Assembly: GCA_022606425.2 (NCBI GenBank)
Contig: JAHDVF020001555.1
Location: 62,001-126,000, forward strand
Length of the DNA stretch: 64,000 nucleotides
Reading direction: 5' to 3'
Source of the DNA: Lepidostoma basale
Taxonomy: Eukaryota > Arthropoda > Insecta > Trichoptera > Lepidostomatidae
Below are positions 24,818 through 35,352 of the stretch, piece after piece. Every line of letters begins with the position of its first letter. Positions within the stretch are counted from its first letter, which is position 1. The position numbers and the translations under genes are program-made. Below the pieces are notes generated by a model. It was not told the origin of the DNA. It saw nothing but the letters and a program-made list of their open reading frames with translations, and did not search any database.

Positions 24818-25192
24818 ACTAACTAACTAACCATCACGCCGTCTCCCCGAAGGGGTAGGCAGAAATAATGGACTGCCACACTTTTCTTTCCTGACATATT
24901 TCTCTCGCTTCCTCGACATTCATACACCGTGTCATGCACGCGCGTCGATTTCTCTGACTCCTCACATAGCCGACATTCAATATTTGATTATTTGATCGTG
25001 TCACGTTTCCCTCGGTCTCCCTCTATTTCTGATTCCATTTACATCGTTAACATATTATATAATTTTTTTATCATTCTTTCTTCGTTCATTGTTTCCATAT
25101 GTCCAAACCATCTTGATGATCCTTTCATTATTTTGTTCATAACATCATCATTCGCACCGCATTCACTTTTTATATTTTCATTCGACACTCAT
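24818..25192 (-). mobile_element. T-family LINE fragment (T-A)
   Basis: TTAG tail at 24818-24832, then minus-strand C-terminus up to the SNENIKSEC-like region. Confidence 0.82.
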
Positions 25193-25258
25193 ATGGGTTC
25201 CAGCTACTTATTGGTAATTTTCCGCTCATGGTATATAAATTACATGGTATACATGGTA

Positions 25259-25485
25259 TACGACCTTCGTGGTAGAGTGATAAGAGCTCTGATTCCCATT
25301 CCGAAGGTTCTGGGTTCGATTCCCGGCGATGGCAGTGTGATTGTCACACTGCCTTCGGTCTGGCGTAGAATTCTCGTGACAATAAAATGGCGATAGATTG
25401 GCTACCTGTCACATGTCACGAGAATCAATATATCAGCTTACAAATTGTATACTGTAATTGGGTTCGAGCGACCTGTTAAAAAAAT
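25259..25485 (+). mobile_element. SINE-1, nearly full length
   Basis: A box GTGGTAGAGTGATAAG, B box GGTTCGATTCC (25313-25323), hairpin GTGTGATTGTCACACTG, body GGCGATAGATTGGCTACCTG, 3' part TATACTGTAATTGGGTTCGA. Confidence 0.88.
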
Positions 25486-26024
25486 ATACGTTATATTAAA
25501 ATTACGTTAAACGTTAAAAAAAAAGATAATTAATTTCTTTTACATTGTCAAGTGGCTAATAGCTTCTTACATATTGAAAAAAAGAAATTTAATGGTTTTA
25601 CACTACGGGGCGAGCTTTATCACCGGCCCGACATGTCCACATCTGCACGTCATCTGAGAATGTTACGCAATTGTGACGAAACCGCGGCGCGTGGTACAGA
25701 TTATGCACCGGTGCTGACAGACCGATTACCCGTAACTGGTGTCTTAAAAGTGACCCGATTCCGCCTCGGGGTATGCAGATAGGCTAATTAAATAAAATGT
25801 GCATGTCCGCGTTATGTTTATTTTACCAAACAATCGACAGACTGTTTCCTGCATCACGATGCACCATCTTCTGTGTTTTGGCATACGTTTCTAGCATTCC
25901 GACATGAGCGACATTTTAAATTTGACAGATTTCTCTTAATTTTATTTTTCTTTCTGATCTAGGCCGTTTGAAAATAATAAACATAGTCCATTGTTTTGGC
26001 CGTAACACTCTGATACTTTAACAT
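25486..26024. other. Intronic DNA with a GC-rich block at 25570-25790
   Basis: 25610-25780 is GC-rich and unlike the repeats (CGGGGCGAGCTTTATCACCG), with CATCTG near 25650. The open frame 25552-25782 has no recognisable protein. A short segment near 25940 (TTCTGATCTAGGCCGTTTGA) recurs at 30268-30290, so part of this is repetitive. Confidence 0.35.
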
Positions 26025-26730
26025 TAACTAACTAACCATCAAGCCGTCTCCCCGAAGGGGTAGGCAGAAAGAATGGACTGCCACACTATTCTTTCCTGAC
26101 ATATTTCTCTCGCTTCCTCAACATTCATCAATCAATCAATCAAATCAGTTTATTTTCTCAAAAGACATTACAAACATGTTTTATAGTTTAAGGCATCTAT
26201 TGAGAACAGGTAAAACATAATAAATATATAATACCAGGAACGCATGAGAGATGGTTCGACATTAGGTATACAAGATACTCTCCAAATTCAAGAGCATTTG
26301 TCTTCTGAAGTTACCTTCACGAATATGAAAGACATCTCCGAAGCGATCATGTTCAGCAGTTTGATTGCTCTCCCCACCGGCATCACCAGAGGCAGGTTGG
26401 TTCTGCATGCTGGGAGATAAAACGGTCTGTGCTGACGCTGTCGAAGATAACCATCCGGAACATAATGATGGATAGCCTCCAAGATTCATACATCGTGTCA
26501 TGCACGCGCGTCGATTTATCGGACTCCTCACATGGCCGACATTCAATATTTGATTTATTTGATCGTGCCATGTTTTCCTCGGTCTTCCTCTATTTCTGGT
26601 TCCATTCACATCGTTAACATTAATATTTTTACCATTCTTCATTCATTCTTTCCATGAGTCCAAACCATCTGAAATATCATTTCATTATTTTGTTCATAAC
26701 ACCATCATTCGCACCGCATTCACTTTCATC
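26025..26730 (-). mobile_element. T-family LINE fragment (T-A) split by a J element
   Basis: Tail and last codons at 26025-26128; the coding resumes at 26484 with RACMTRCMN, GRPRKTWHDQINQILNVGHV and NVNDVNGTRNRG. The J insertion (26129-26483) separates them. Confidence 0.87.
26129..26483 (-). mobile_element. J-family insertion, 5'-truncated, with target duplication
   Basis: Begins at the CAATCAATCAATCAAATCAG tail and reads back to the NLPLVMPVGRAIKLLN and VPDGYLRQRQ coding. ATTCAT flanks it at 26123-26128 and 26484-26489. Confidence 0.87.
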
Positions 26731-26734
26731 CGTT

Positions 26735-26845
26735 TTATGTATCACAATTGTATTTTTATTTTTCGCGACAACTGTTTCGTCAACCTTTGTTGACATCATC
26801 AGGTGTTAAAAAATAAAAATACACTTGTGATACATAAAACAAAGT
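26735..26845 (-). ncRNA. Hammerhead ribozyme with perfect core
   Basis: Minus strand: CTGATGA (26802-26796), stem II GTCAAC/GTTGAC with a 4-base loop, GAAAC (26778-26774), a short stem III, then GTC with the predicted cut after C at 26767. Stem I is a 14-bp AT-rich helix (GTATTTTTATTTTT pairing with its complement) extended by TGTATCACAA-type arms. All catalytic-core positions are present. Family context (Penelope-like or retrozyme) is inferred. Confidence 0.85.
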
Positions 26846-26924
26846 TTTTTAATTAAACAGTTTATAATGAACATAGAAAAAAAAAATTAAAAATTCATTT
26901 ATAATATATATTTGGTTAACTAAC

Positions 26925-27110
26925 TAACTAACCATCACCCTTCCCCGGAGGGGTAGGCAGAGAGAATGGACCGCCAAACTGCGCGCCAAAAAATGGGGAT
27001 AAAGCTCGAGAGATATGCCAGGACAGAGCATTGTGGCGATCCATCCTCTCTGCCTACCCCTCCGGGGAAATGTCGTGATGGTTAGTTAGTTAGTTAGCAA
27101 GTTAGTAATA
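26925..27110. mobile_element. Two facing T-family ends
   Basis: 26925-26985 (minus) and 27005-27110 (plus, T-B; DRALWRSILSAYPSGEMS) each keep only the last codons and a TTAG tail; tails point outward. Confidence 0.75.
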
Positions 27111-28006
27111 AAAAAAGTCCCCCTTCCTCAACGCCCCTTATTTACTTCTGGACCGGCTACCGCCTTCCTGGAGAACTCCATCGTCACCGTTGGGAACGCG
27201 TGACGTAGACGTATGCGGAAATATAATTTTCTACGTCATGAAAATAACGTAATTGCCAGGTGCATTACGCGCACACTGCCTCCCGTCCAGGAGATAACGT
27301 GGTCCATGGAAGCACGCCACACTTTCACATCTTTAATCGATCGATTTTTGGTCAATTATGCATCTTGTAATTATGCATCTTAAAATTTCACCGCGAACAG
27401 ATGTTTACAAACCGTACAGCATAATTGAAATGATTACTTTATAAGGCGATGATTTAAATTGTTTTTAAACACCCTATCTTTGTTGCGTTTCCCTTATTAA
27501 TTTTATTCTCTTCGTGTACTCTCAGGTCCTCTGGCATTAAATATATGGAACTCCTCAGTTCCAAAGCCAGTTCATTCTACAAATTTTTTACCCACCACTT
27601 ACCCGAAGTTGTTCATCATCGGCTGTCCCTCGTGTCCGAGGAAGACTGTCTTTCACGGTTGTGGGTCTGCATGTGAATGAAGAGCCCGATCCTGGATCCA
27701 CAAATTCTGGGGCATCTAGGGCAGGGGAAGGCGCCTGTAATGGAGCCGTCACCGTCTCCCAGTGGTCTCTCCTTTCTCCTCCTCCTCTCTGCGACGTCGT
27801 CTCTGTGCTGTGCTGTTATAGGACGCAGCGACGAAGCTGTTATAGGACGACACCGAAGCTGTTATAGGACGCAGCGACGCTCTTTCGTCAGCTCCGCTCA
27901 TGCAATCCCTTGGCCCGCCTCACATCCACGCGGGATTTACGTTAATTGGGGAATGCAACATTCTAAAAATAGCAAAAGGCAAAAGATTGTCTAGGACACA
28001 TAATAT
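27111..28006. other. Intronic DNA, mostly unassigned
   Basis: 27120-27400 is non-repeat with mixed GC, containing CAGGTG and TACGTCA motifs. 27600-27950 contains a CGGCTGTCCCTCGTGTCCGA repeat-like block and a small tandem repeat of GAAGCTGTTATAGGACG (27833-27882). The 27677-27994 open frame is not convincing. Confidence 0.4.
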
Positions 28007-28485
28007 AACTAACTAACTAACCATCACGCCGTCACCCCGAAAGGGTAGGCAGAAAGAATGGACTGTCACACTTTTACTGATGCGGCACTCCATCCTTCTC
28101 TTTTCGCCCCGCGGGAGACGCGGTGTGATGGGTTGCGAACCTCATCGCCACCAATAGGCATCTCCCGCGCACACTTCGATCTTCCAACATCCACAAAATA
28201 AATCTAGAACAAATAAAATAAAATAACAAAATAAAAATAATTTAATACAAAATGTTATTTTTAGATGGTGCACATTTGTCTATTTAATTTATGTTCCACG
28301 AATCCACCGTTTTTTAAATTTAGCACATAATGTAATAACACATTATGTTTTTCCGATGTTGCACATGTTGACATGGACGATCCGGACTTTTGTGTTTATT
28401 TAATTTATGTTACACGTATCCACCGTTTTTTAAATTAGCTGTTATATGATTTAATTAATGTTCCACGTATCCACTTTTTTTATTT
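28007..28485 (-). mobile_element. SINE-T copy 1 (T-tail-sharing non-autonomous element)
   Basis: Minus strand ends in about 65 bases of the T 3' terminus plus (TTAG)n. Upstream is a T-unrelated body with GAGGTTCGCAACCCATCACA (B-box-like GGTTCGCAACC) and GCGGGGCGAAAAGAG. The distal part repeats ATTTATGTTCCACG..TCCACCG three times. Same junction at 40900, 52545 and 61916. Confidence 0.82.
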
Positions 28486-28767
28486 GGCAGTAATTAGGCA
28501 CTTAAAACCAACCAACACCAGCAAGAACTTTAAAATAATATTGAAGAAATTATTCAAATTGTCATTGGAACAAATGAAAAAATTATTTTATTAAAATTAT
28601 TTTTCACATAATATAGTTTAATTTATATTCACTTCTATGTCTCAATCTCACAAAATAGAGCAAAATGTGTTACATGATTTTATGGCCTATCATTAAATTA
28701 TTTCAGACAGATATTGGTGGAGTTGGGACAGAGTTTAGAATGGGAGAGACTGAAAAAATGTATACAA

Positions 28768-28957
28768 CAGGTTGTTTGAACCCAATTACTGTATACCATT
28801 TGTTTTTACTATTATATTGGTTCTCGTGACATGTGATCGTCGCGTGAATTCTACACCAGACCAAAGAAAGTGTGACAATCACACTGCCATCGTCGGGAAT
28901 CGAATCTGGGACCTTCGGTATGGCAGTCAAAGCTCTTATCACCTTGCCACGAAGTTC
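28768..28957 (-). mobile_element. SINE-1
   Basis: Minus strand head with B box GATTCGATTCC, hairpin AGTGTGATTGTCACAC and the 3' part ending TAATTGGGTTCAAACAACC. Confidence 0.82.
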
Positions 28958-29024
28958 ATAAATGTTTTGAAACAGGACAGTCCCTTCTAATTTTTGTTAT
29001 TAAAAACGGCACTGTAGCTCTTTG

Positions 29025-29790
29025 ATTAACTAACTAACTAACCATCACGCCGTTTCTTCGGAGGGGTAGGAAGAGAGGATGGACCGCCATACTCCTCTGT
29101 CCTGACATACCTCTGGAGCATCCCCTACATTCATACATCGTAACATGCACGCTCGTCGATCATCAAAATGGTTTGGACACATGGAAATAATGAATGAAGA
29201 CATACTGGTATATAAGTATGTACGAGTATATGCTAACGACGTAAACGGAATTCGAAATAGAAGAAGACGGAGGAAAACGTCCCATCACTAAATAACATTT
29301 TTACTCATGAAAAAGGCGGTATACAAAAATTAACTTAACATCACGCCGTTTCGCCGCAGGTGTAAGTAGGGAGGATGGACCGCCATACTGCTCTGTCCTG
29401 GCATACCTCTCTAGTTTTTTCTACATTCGTACATCGTAACATGCACGCTCGTCGATTTTTCTAACTGCGTATGTGGCCGACTTTTAGTATTTGATTAATT
29501 TGGTCATGCCATGCTTTCCTTGGTCTTCCATGGACCCTCTTTCCACTCACACTACTTGTATACAACATTTTAACCATTCTTCTCTCGTCCATTCGTTCCG
29601 TATGTCCAAACCATCTCAGGGACCCTTTTTTATTTTTACGTATGATGCAATCATCTGCCTTATATTTCTTTCTTATTTTGTCGTTCGGTATTCTATCACA
29701 TATCGTTTTCCCGCACATTCTTTTCAGTGATCTCAATTCTACGCCATTTATCCTACGTCGTTTAACACCATAGATAAAATAAAACACAAA
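29025..29790. mobile_element. Cluster of three T-family fragments
   Basis: 29025-29160 (-, tail and terminal codons), 29163-29290 (+, WFGHMEIMNEDILVYKYVRV-like) and 29335-29790 (-, RRRINGVELRSLKRMCGKTI to VSGKRVHGRPRKAWHDQINQ and the degraded end). Different divergence suggests separate insertions. Confidence 0.8.
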
Positions 29791-30159
29791 TCGCTGGTAA
29801 CGTTGAGTACCATTTTTAAAATGAGTTAGTTAAGTATTTTGAACAATAGAAAAACCGGTTGCAACAGTGCATTAAATCCGACTACATTCTTCACCATTGA
29901 TACTGATAAATTATGTTTTAAATATGTTTGAAATTAAGTCTTCTGAGCGGATCGAACGGATAATGTTATTGACTTTAAAAAAACCGTTTTCATAACCGAT
30001 TATAAGTGGGATTACAAGTGTGATGTAACATCTACACTTTATTTCGTTGTGGAACCATGTGGCATGCGAGAATTTCATAAAACTGATTTTAATACCCGTA
30101 AAAATAACTTTTCTTGAATTATGAATGCATCGGAATAATATAACTTAATAACTAACCAT

Positions 30160-30855
30160 CACACCGTCTCAGTTAATGGACTGCCCCATTGTTATATACT
30201 GACAACTTATCTCGCATCCTCCAAATTCATACATCGTCACACTGTTTTTTCCTAAATTTTATTTTTCTTTCTGATCTAGGCCGTTTGAAAATAATGAACA
30301 TAATAAAAAAAAATTAATTCCTTTAAAATATAATATATTAAGTTGACTAAAAAATATAATTTAAAATATAATATATTTAGTTAAAGAAGGATGAGAGCAG
30401 AATAAATGCGGTAGAGATGAGGTCCCTACGACGTATGTGTGGTAGAACGATATACGACAAAATCTCAAATGCTGATATAAGAAAGGAATGTAGAGCGGAA
30501 GAAGTTATTATGAAAGGATCGCTGCGTTGGTTCGGACATATGGAACGCATGGATGGAGAAAGAATGGTTAAGAAAGTATACGTTAATTATGTAAATGGGG
30601 TACGAAGTCGAGGCAGACCGAGGAAAACATGGCATGACCAAATTAATCAAAATTTAAAGGTTGGTCATGTTAGAAGTCGGAGGAATCGACGTGCGTATGT
30701 GACTCGTTGTATGAATGTGGAGGAAGCTAAAGAGGTTCGCCAGAATATGTGGCGGTTCATTCTTTCTGCCTACCCCTGCAGGGAAACGGCGTGATGTTTT
30801 TTGTTTTAAGTTAACTTACAATGTAACTAACCATCACGCTTCCTCAGAGAGGTAG
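30160..30855. mobile_element. T-family fragments, best T-C copy
   Basis: 30385-30797 (+) reads MRSLRRMCGRTIYDKISNAD, GSLRWFGHMERMDGERMVKK and GVRSRGRPRKTWHDQIN to the end YPCRETA. 30160-30245 and 30826-30855 are minus-strand tail remnants. Confidence 0.82.
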
Positions 30856-31330
30856 GCATTTATTTATTACTTATTTATTTATATAATACATAATACACAA
30901 ACGAGACCTAACGAAAAACATTTAGGCGATTCATTTGGACACAAAACGGTGTTACAAAGATAAGATAAAACACCATGAAACCGAACAATCATACATATCA
31001 GAAGGAACCCAAATATGTCGACGTCAGTGAGGCAGTACTCCTTCCAGAATTTGTAATATTTTTTTATAAATACTGCCTTACTGACACTGACAATGTCCTA
31101 ATCCGAGACGATTAGATTCAACGTCCGAATTGATCTTCCTACTGGCATCACCAAAGGCAGGTTGGTTCTGCGTGACGGAGCAAAGAACAATTAATGTCGG
31201 CGCTGTCGCAGGTAACTTCAGAACATAGGGGTTCTCAATAGAGCCCCGAAACAGTTTGAAAAAATGCGTTGACATTAATCCTTCCCTCCTCAGTTCGAGG
31301 GAGTTATACCCAAGAGAAATGCCGTTGGAT
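30856..31330 (-). mobile_element. J-like LINE fragment (divergent subfamily)
   Basis: 3' end at the ATTTATTTATTACTTATTTA run (30858). The coding part matches PLVMPVGR-like and GISLGYNSLELRREGLMSTH. Inserted in or beside a T fragment (31335-31520). Confidence 0.7.
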
Positions 31331-31520
31331 AGATCATGGACCGCCACATCGCTCTGTCCTGACATACTTCTCAAGCTTTTTCTACACATGCATACATCGC
31401 AACATGCACGCACGTCGATTTTTCCGACTCCTTACGTGGCCGACATGTAACGTAATATTTGATTGATTTGATCATGCTATGTTTTCCTTGGTCTTTGTTT
31501 ATTTCTAGTTCTTAATTTTG
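31331..31520 (-). mobile_element. T-family fragment
   Basis: Minus-strand terminal region (MACMRRCM-like, GHVRSRKNRR-like) without tail. Confidence 0.65.
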
Positions 31521-31746
31521 TTTTGTGGCGCAATCATCCCAAGGGGTAATCAGAGAACGTAATTCTCCAATTTGTTTTATCATAACTATTATTTAGAATC
31601 TCAACATTCCTTTACAGTGTCATGGAGGGATTTTTTCCGACACTTCACATAAAATTAGATTGATTTTGACTTTTGATGCCATCGTTCGAAGATGTGATCA
31701 AAGAGAACGAACCGCTATACTAAATTATCATCACTATTATCTAGAA

Positions 31747-32483
31747 CAGAGGTACTCAAACTTTTTTGTCCCGTAGACCCCTTGCCGATTTATTTAATTT
31801 TGTGCAGACCCCTGCTTTCGTTATATTGTTTTTTTTTTTACAAATTCACCTATAAACTATAAAATGAGTTTCTAAATCTGACAGAGCAAAATCTGGCCAA
31901 TAGAAAAAATAATAAGGAATTAGTTATCTTATTAATTTTTTGTTCATTCGTGAAAATCGAACCAGCCGCCGCGACATTCTCAAAAAGTGTAACGTTGCAT
32001 AGCTGTTCCGATTTTCACAAATGTGCAAAAAAAAGTCGACAACGAATTCCGGCTTTTTTAATATTATTAATATGTATGAAAAAACGATAGTTTTCAAGGA
32101 GTTTTATTATAACGTTTATGTATGACATGTTTCGCCCTTCTAAGGCATTATCAAATGTGAAATCAAACGAAATCAAACATTTGATAATGCCTTAGAAGGG
32201 CGAAACATGTCATACATAAACATTATAATAAAACTCCTTGAAAACTATCGTTTTTCCATACATATTAATAATTTAATATGGAGTTTTACATCATTGTTCA
32301 AGAAACAATAATTTTTGTTTTTCAATATAAAACGAAATAATAACACTATCAACATTTCAATATTCATTTCAATTTAATTGAATTATTTCATAGACCCCAA
32401 TTTTTGTTTTCTACTTGTCTTAGACCCCTTGCAAGTCGTAATCGACCACTGGGGGTCGAAATAGACCTCTTTGGGAACCCCTG
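31747..32483. mobile_element. hAT-like non-autonomous element, 737 bp
   Basis: Termini CAGAGGTACTCAAACTTTTT and TTTGGGAACCCCTG are hAT-like. Flanked by the 8-bp duplication ATCTAGAA (31739-31746 and 32484-32491). Subterminal AGACCCCTTGC repeats. It holds a nested hammerhead inverted repeat (32074-32330). Confidence 0.88.
32074..32330. repeat. Hammerhead-type inverted repeat nested in a hAT element
   Basis: About 85-base arms around AAATC..GAAATC. Each arm carries GCCTTAGAAGGGC (stem II-like) followed by GAAACATGTC. The CTGATGA box is degraded (TTGATAA). Ends in ATTGTTCAAGAAACAATAA. Confidence 0.8.
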
Positions 32484-32509
32484 ATCTAGAATCTCAAAAT
32501 TCTTACAGC

Positions 32510-32850
32510 GTGCCATACAGGCACATCGATTGATTACATGCCCTAGTATAAATTTCGGGGATCTAGCGTTTGCGGTAGCCGGTCCATCAGCTTGGAACAA
32601 TCTTCCTTCACACCTCAGATGCATAAATGATCCGACAGACTTCAGATTAGATCTGAAACCCCATCTTTTTAATATTTCATACCCAATTTAAAACTTGCAT
32701 ATTTTGTTCTATTATACTTTCTAATCGATCGAGAATATCAATCAGATGCAGCGTTCACATTTAGATTGAAAACACGTCTTAATGCGCCCTTGAGGTGATT
32801 ACATCACAAAAACGGCGCTTTAAAAGTTGGCATATTATTATTTTTATTAT
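32510..32850 (+). mobile_element. K-family 3' end
   Basis: CPSINFGDLAFAVAGPSAWN..LPSHLRCINDPTDFR-like coding, then AATGCGCCCTTGAGGTGATT and (ATT)n. Confidence 0.8.
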
Positions 32851-33177
32851 GTGTCAAATAATTTTTTATTAAATTCGTGCGTCAAACTTTTCAATATCTC
32901 ACACAATTCTCGTATACTTTCTTCATTTTTTATTTTTCTTTAAATGCCCAAACCATTTTAAAATTATTCTTTTATACATATTTTTCACTATCGTGTCATA
33001 ATTTTTTAAATGTAAATATTATTCTTATCGATAATTGATTTTTTTTAGGTAGTCGTTAGGTTTGGCTGAGTACCATTCGTTTAAATCTTTTCAAAGGAAA
33101 GCGATACGTCGATATATTTTTAGATTTTAAATTCTTTGAACTGTTAACTTTCAATAGATCAAAAATATAATTGTAAT

Positions 33178-33400
33178 TGACTAACTAACGATCACGTCGT
33201 CTCCCCGAAAGGGTAGACAGAAATAAATGACGGCCAAAATGTTTTTTTTTGTAGTATTCACACATCACGTCGTGCACGCACGTCGATTTCACTGACTCCT
33301 CTTGTGGCCGTCATTTGATCGGTTTGATCGTGTCACGTTTTCCTCGGCCTTCCTCTGTTTTTAGTTCAGTATACGTCATTCTTCCTACCCTTTCTATGGC
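33178..33400 (-). mobile_element. T-family fragment, degraded
   Basis: GACTAACTAACGATCACGTC start and the terminal codons with many differences. Confidence 0.65.
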
Positions 33401-33634
33401 AATACGGCATGATTAGTCAAGTGTTTTTTTATTATTTTTTTTTTTTACTGAAGACTGTTTATTACAAAGGTGCAAAGTGTTTTTTTTTGTAACATGCGTC
33501 ATGTAGCACAAGTGCCATCTTTAGGGTGAAGTTGGAACTACACTATTGTTCACTTTGCACAGTTATTGGAATTTGAATGTAACACCAATTGGGATCAAAA
33601 ACTCTCTTTTGGCCTTTTTTATACTTGGCACCCT
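33401..33634. other. Unassigned AT-rich sequence
   Basis: Poly-T-rich stretch with no recognised repeat or coding. Confidence 0.3.
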
Positions 33635-34235
33635 TGTGTATATGGAAGTGAAGCTTGGAGCTGACAAAAGAAGGATGAATGTAGAATAAATGCCGTATCA
33701 CTTAGAAGAATGTGCTGGAAAATGATGTACCATATAATAAAATACCGAACGATGAAATAAGGAAGAAATGTAAGGCAGATGATATAAAATAAAATAATAA
33801 TACCTGAGATGGTTAGAACATATGGAATGATTGACTGAGAGTAGAATGTTTAAAATTTGTACACAAGTAATGTTAGTGGAAAATGAAGCCGAGGACGACC
33901 GAGGAAAGCATGGCATGACCAAATTAATAGTCGAATCGTGGTTTAGAGGACAACGCTTGGCTCCAGATCCAGGGGATTTGGGTTCAAATCTGAACACGAC
34001 CCGATTTATTTTTCATAATCGTGAGCTATTTTCTGCTCATATTGAAGATTGTAAAATAAATTCTAATACCATTTGTTTGAATCTTTGTAGTATTTTCGTA
34101 TATATTATTAGAAGACAGACACATTTGATGTCGAGAAAAATTTTACGAGCGTGCATGTTACGTGAATCAAGTTGATTTGCGAAAGGTGTGTCAGAAAATA
34201 GCAGTATGGCGGTCTATCCTCTCTGCCTACACTTC
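33635..34235 (+). mobile_element. T-family fragment (T-B) split by SINE-2
   Basis: 33635-33927 covers VYGSEAWS to GRPRKAWHDQIN with deletions. SINE-2 (B box GGTTCAAATC, body ATGAGCT-like and CTGCTCATATTGAAG) fills about 33930-34100. T resumes at 34148-34233 (RACMLRE.., VCQKIAVWRSILSAY). Confidence 0.8.
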
Positions 34236-34254
34236 CAGAATCTAATGGTTGGTT

Positions 34255-34550
34255 TATTAGTCAGTAAACTCCTCGGCAGTAGGCAGATTAGTTGCGCCAA
34301 TGCGCAATCCCTGGATAAACTTCCCAGATCGGGTCTTCGCAGTAGCAGGTCCGTCCGCCTTGAATATGCTCCTTGCACGCCTCAGATGCATCGACAATCC
34401 GACTGATTTTAAACACCTTTTCAAAATATCAGATAAAATATAAACAACGAATCTCTGTTGCTGGTGTCAGATGCAGCTCTCATGACTAAAATACTCGAAG
34501 CGCCCTTATGGTGAGTTATTCACGAAAACGGCGCTATACCCGGCGACGGG
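34255..34550 (+). mobile_element. K-family fragment
   Basis: SVNSSAVGRLVAPMRNPWIN-like, SQIGSSQ..RPSALNMLLARLRC, then GCGCCCTTATGGTGAGTTAT and GGCGC; no trinucleotide tail. Confidence 0.7.
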
Positions 34551-35352
34551 GTAGCCTTTCACATTGTGTTAAAAAAAGATGTTCTGCTTAATAAACATAA
34601 ATCTCCATAGATGGCGTTAGTATGTAGAGTAATCTTAGAGATTAACATATATCATCAAAATCTTCATAGATGGCGCATTTAAACTGACATGTGAAATCTG
34701 GTGTAGGACTTTAACATATATACAACTTCCAAAAATTTGTCAGACATGGTCATAAGAAAGGTGGAATGGGGAATGTTGTAATTACATAAAGCGTGCGCTT
34801 AACCCAACCAATGACAGGTCATAAGTCCTGTAAACACCTTGATCAACCATATTCAGTTTCCAATTTGCATCTTCGTCTCTATTGAGATACAATTAAATCA
34901 TGAATTGATAACCCGCAATGGGTGAAATCCAGTATTCGTATACAAGTATGTGTATACATCCAAAAAAAAAAATACTATATAAATTAGCCTAATTATTATT
35001 AGTGAGTTTGGCACATTTGTAATGATTAGCCCTCAATTTAGGAACACCGTGTATATTTTACAGTTTTAAAGCGAAGGGTATTTGTCTGTATGCGAATGAA
35101 TTTTCCAACCGGCGAACCGTATGATATCAAAGCATTCATATCGCATCCACCCACCCCCCTCGGCAGCCCTGAGGGTGCATCTCGTGTGAAATCACATTAT
35201 ATATATTACTTATGCGCTGGGTGCAGTACGGGACTTAGGGGAGGGCGGAGCGTGTCGAGTTGATTGTTTGTGTTTATTTATTACGGCGTTGCGAATGTCG
35301 ATGTGTCTCTCCCCCCCACTCCTTAACTCGGCGGTTAGTGTGAGAAAAATAT
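34551..35352. other. Non-repeat intronic stretch
   Basis: ATAGATGGCG occurs twice (34607, 34667). 35040-35340 is GC-richer with C-runs and no LINE similarity; candidate regulatory DNA. No coding. Confidence 0.35.

Noticed and set aside
25259..25340. tRNA genes (also at 11460, 55311, 59518)
   Set aside because: A and B boxes are present but the cloverleaf does not close and a SINE body follows; these are SINE heads.
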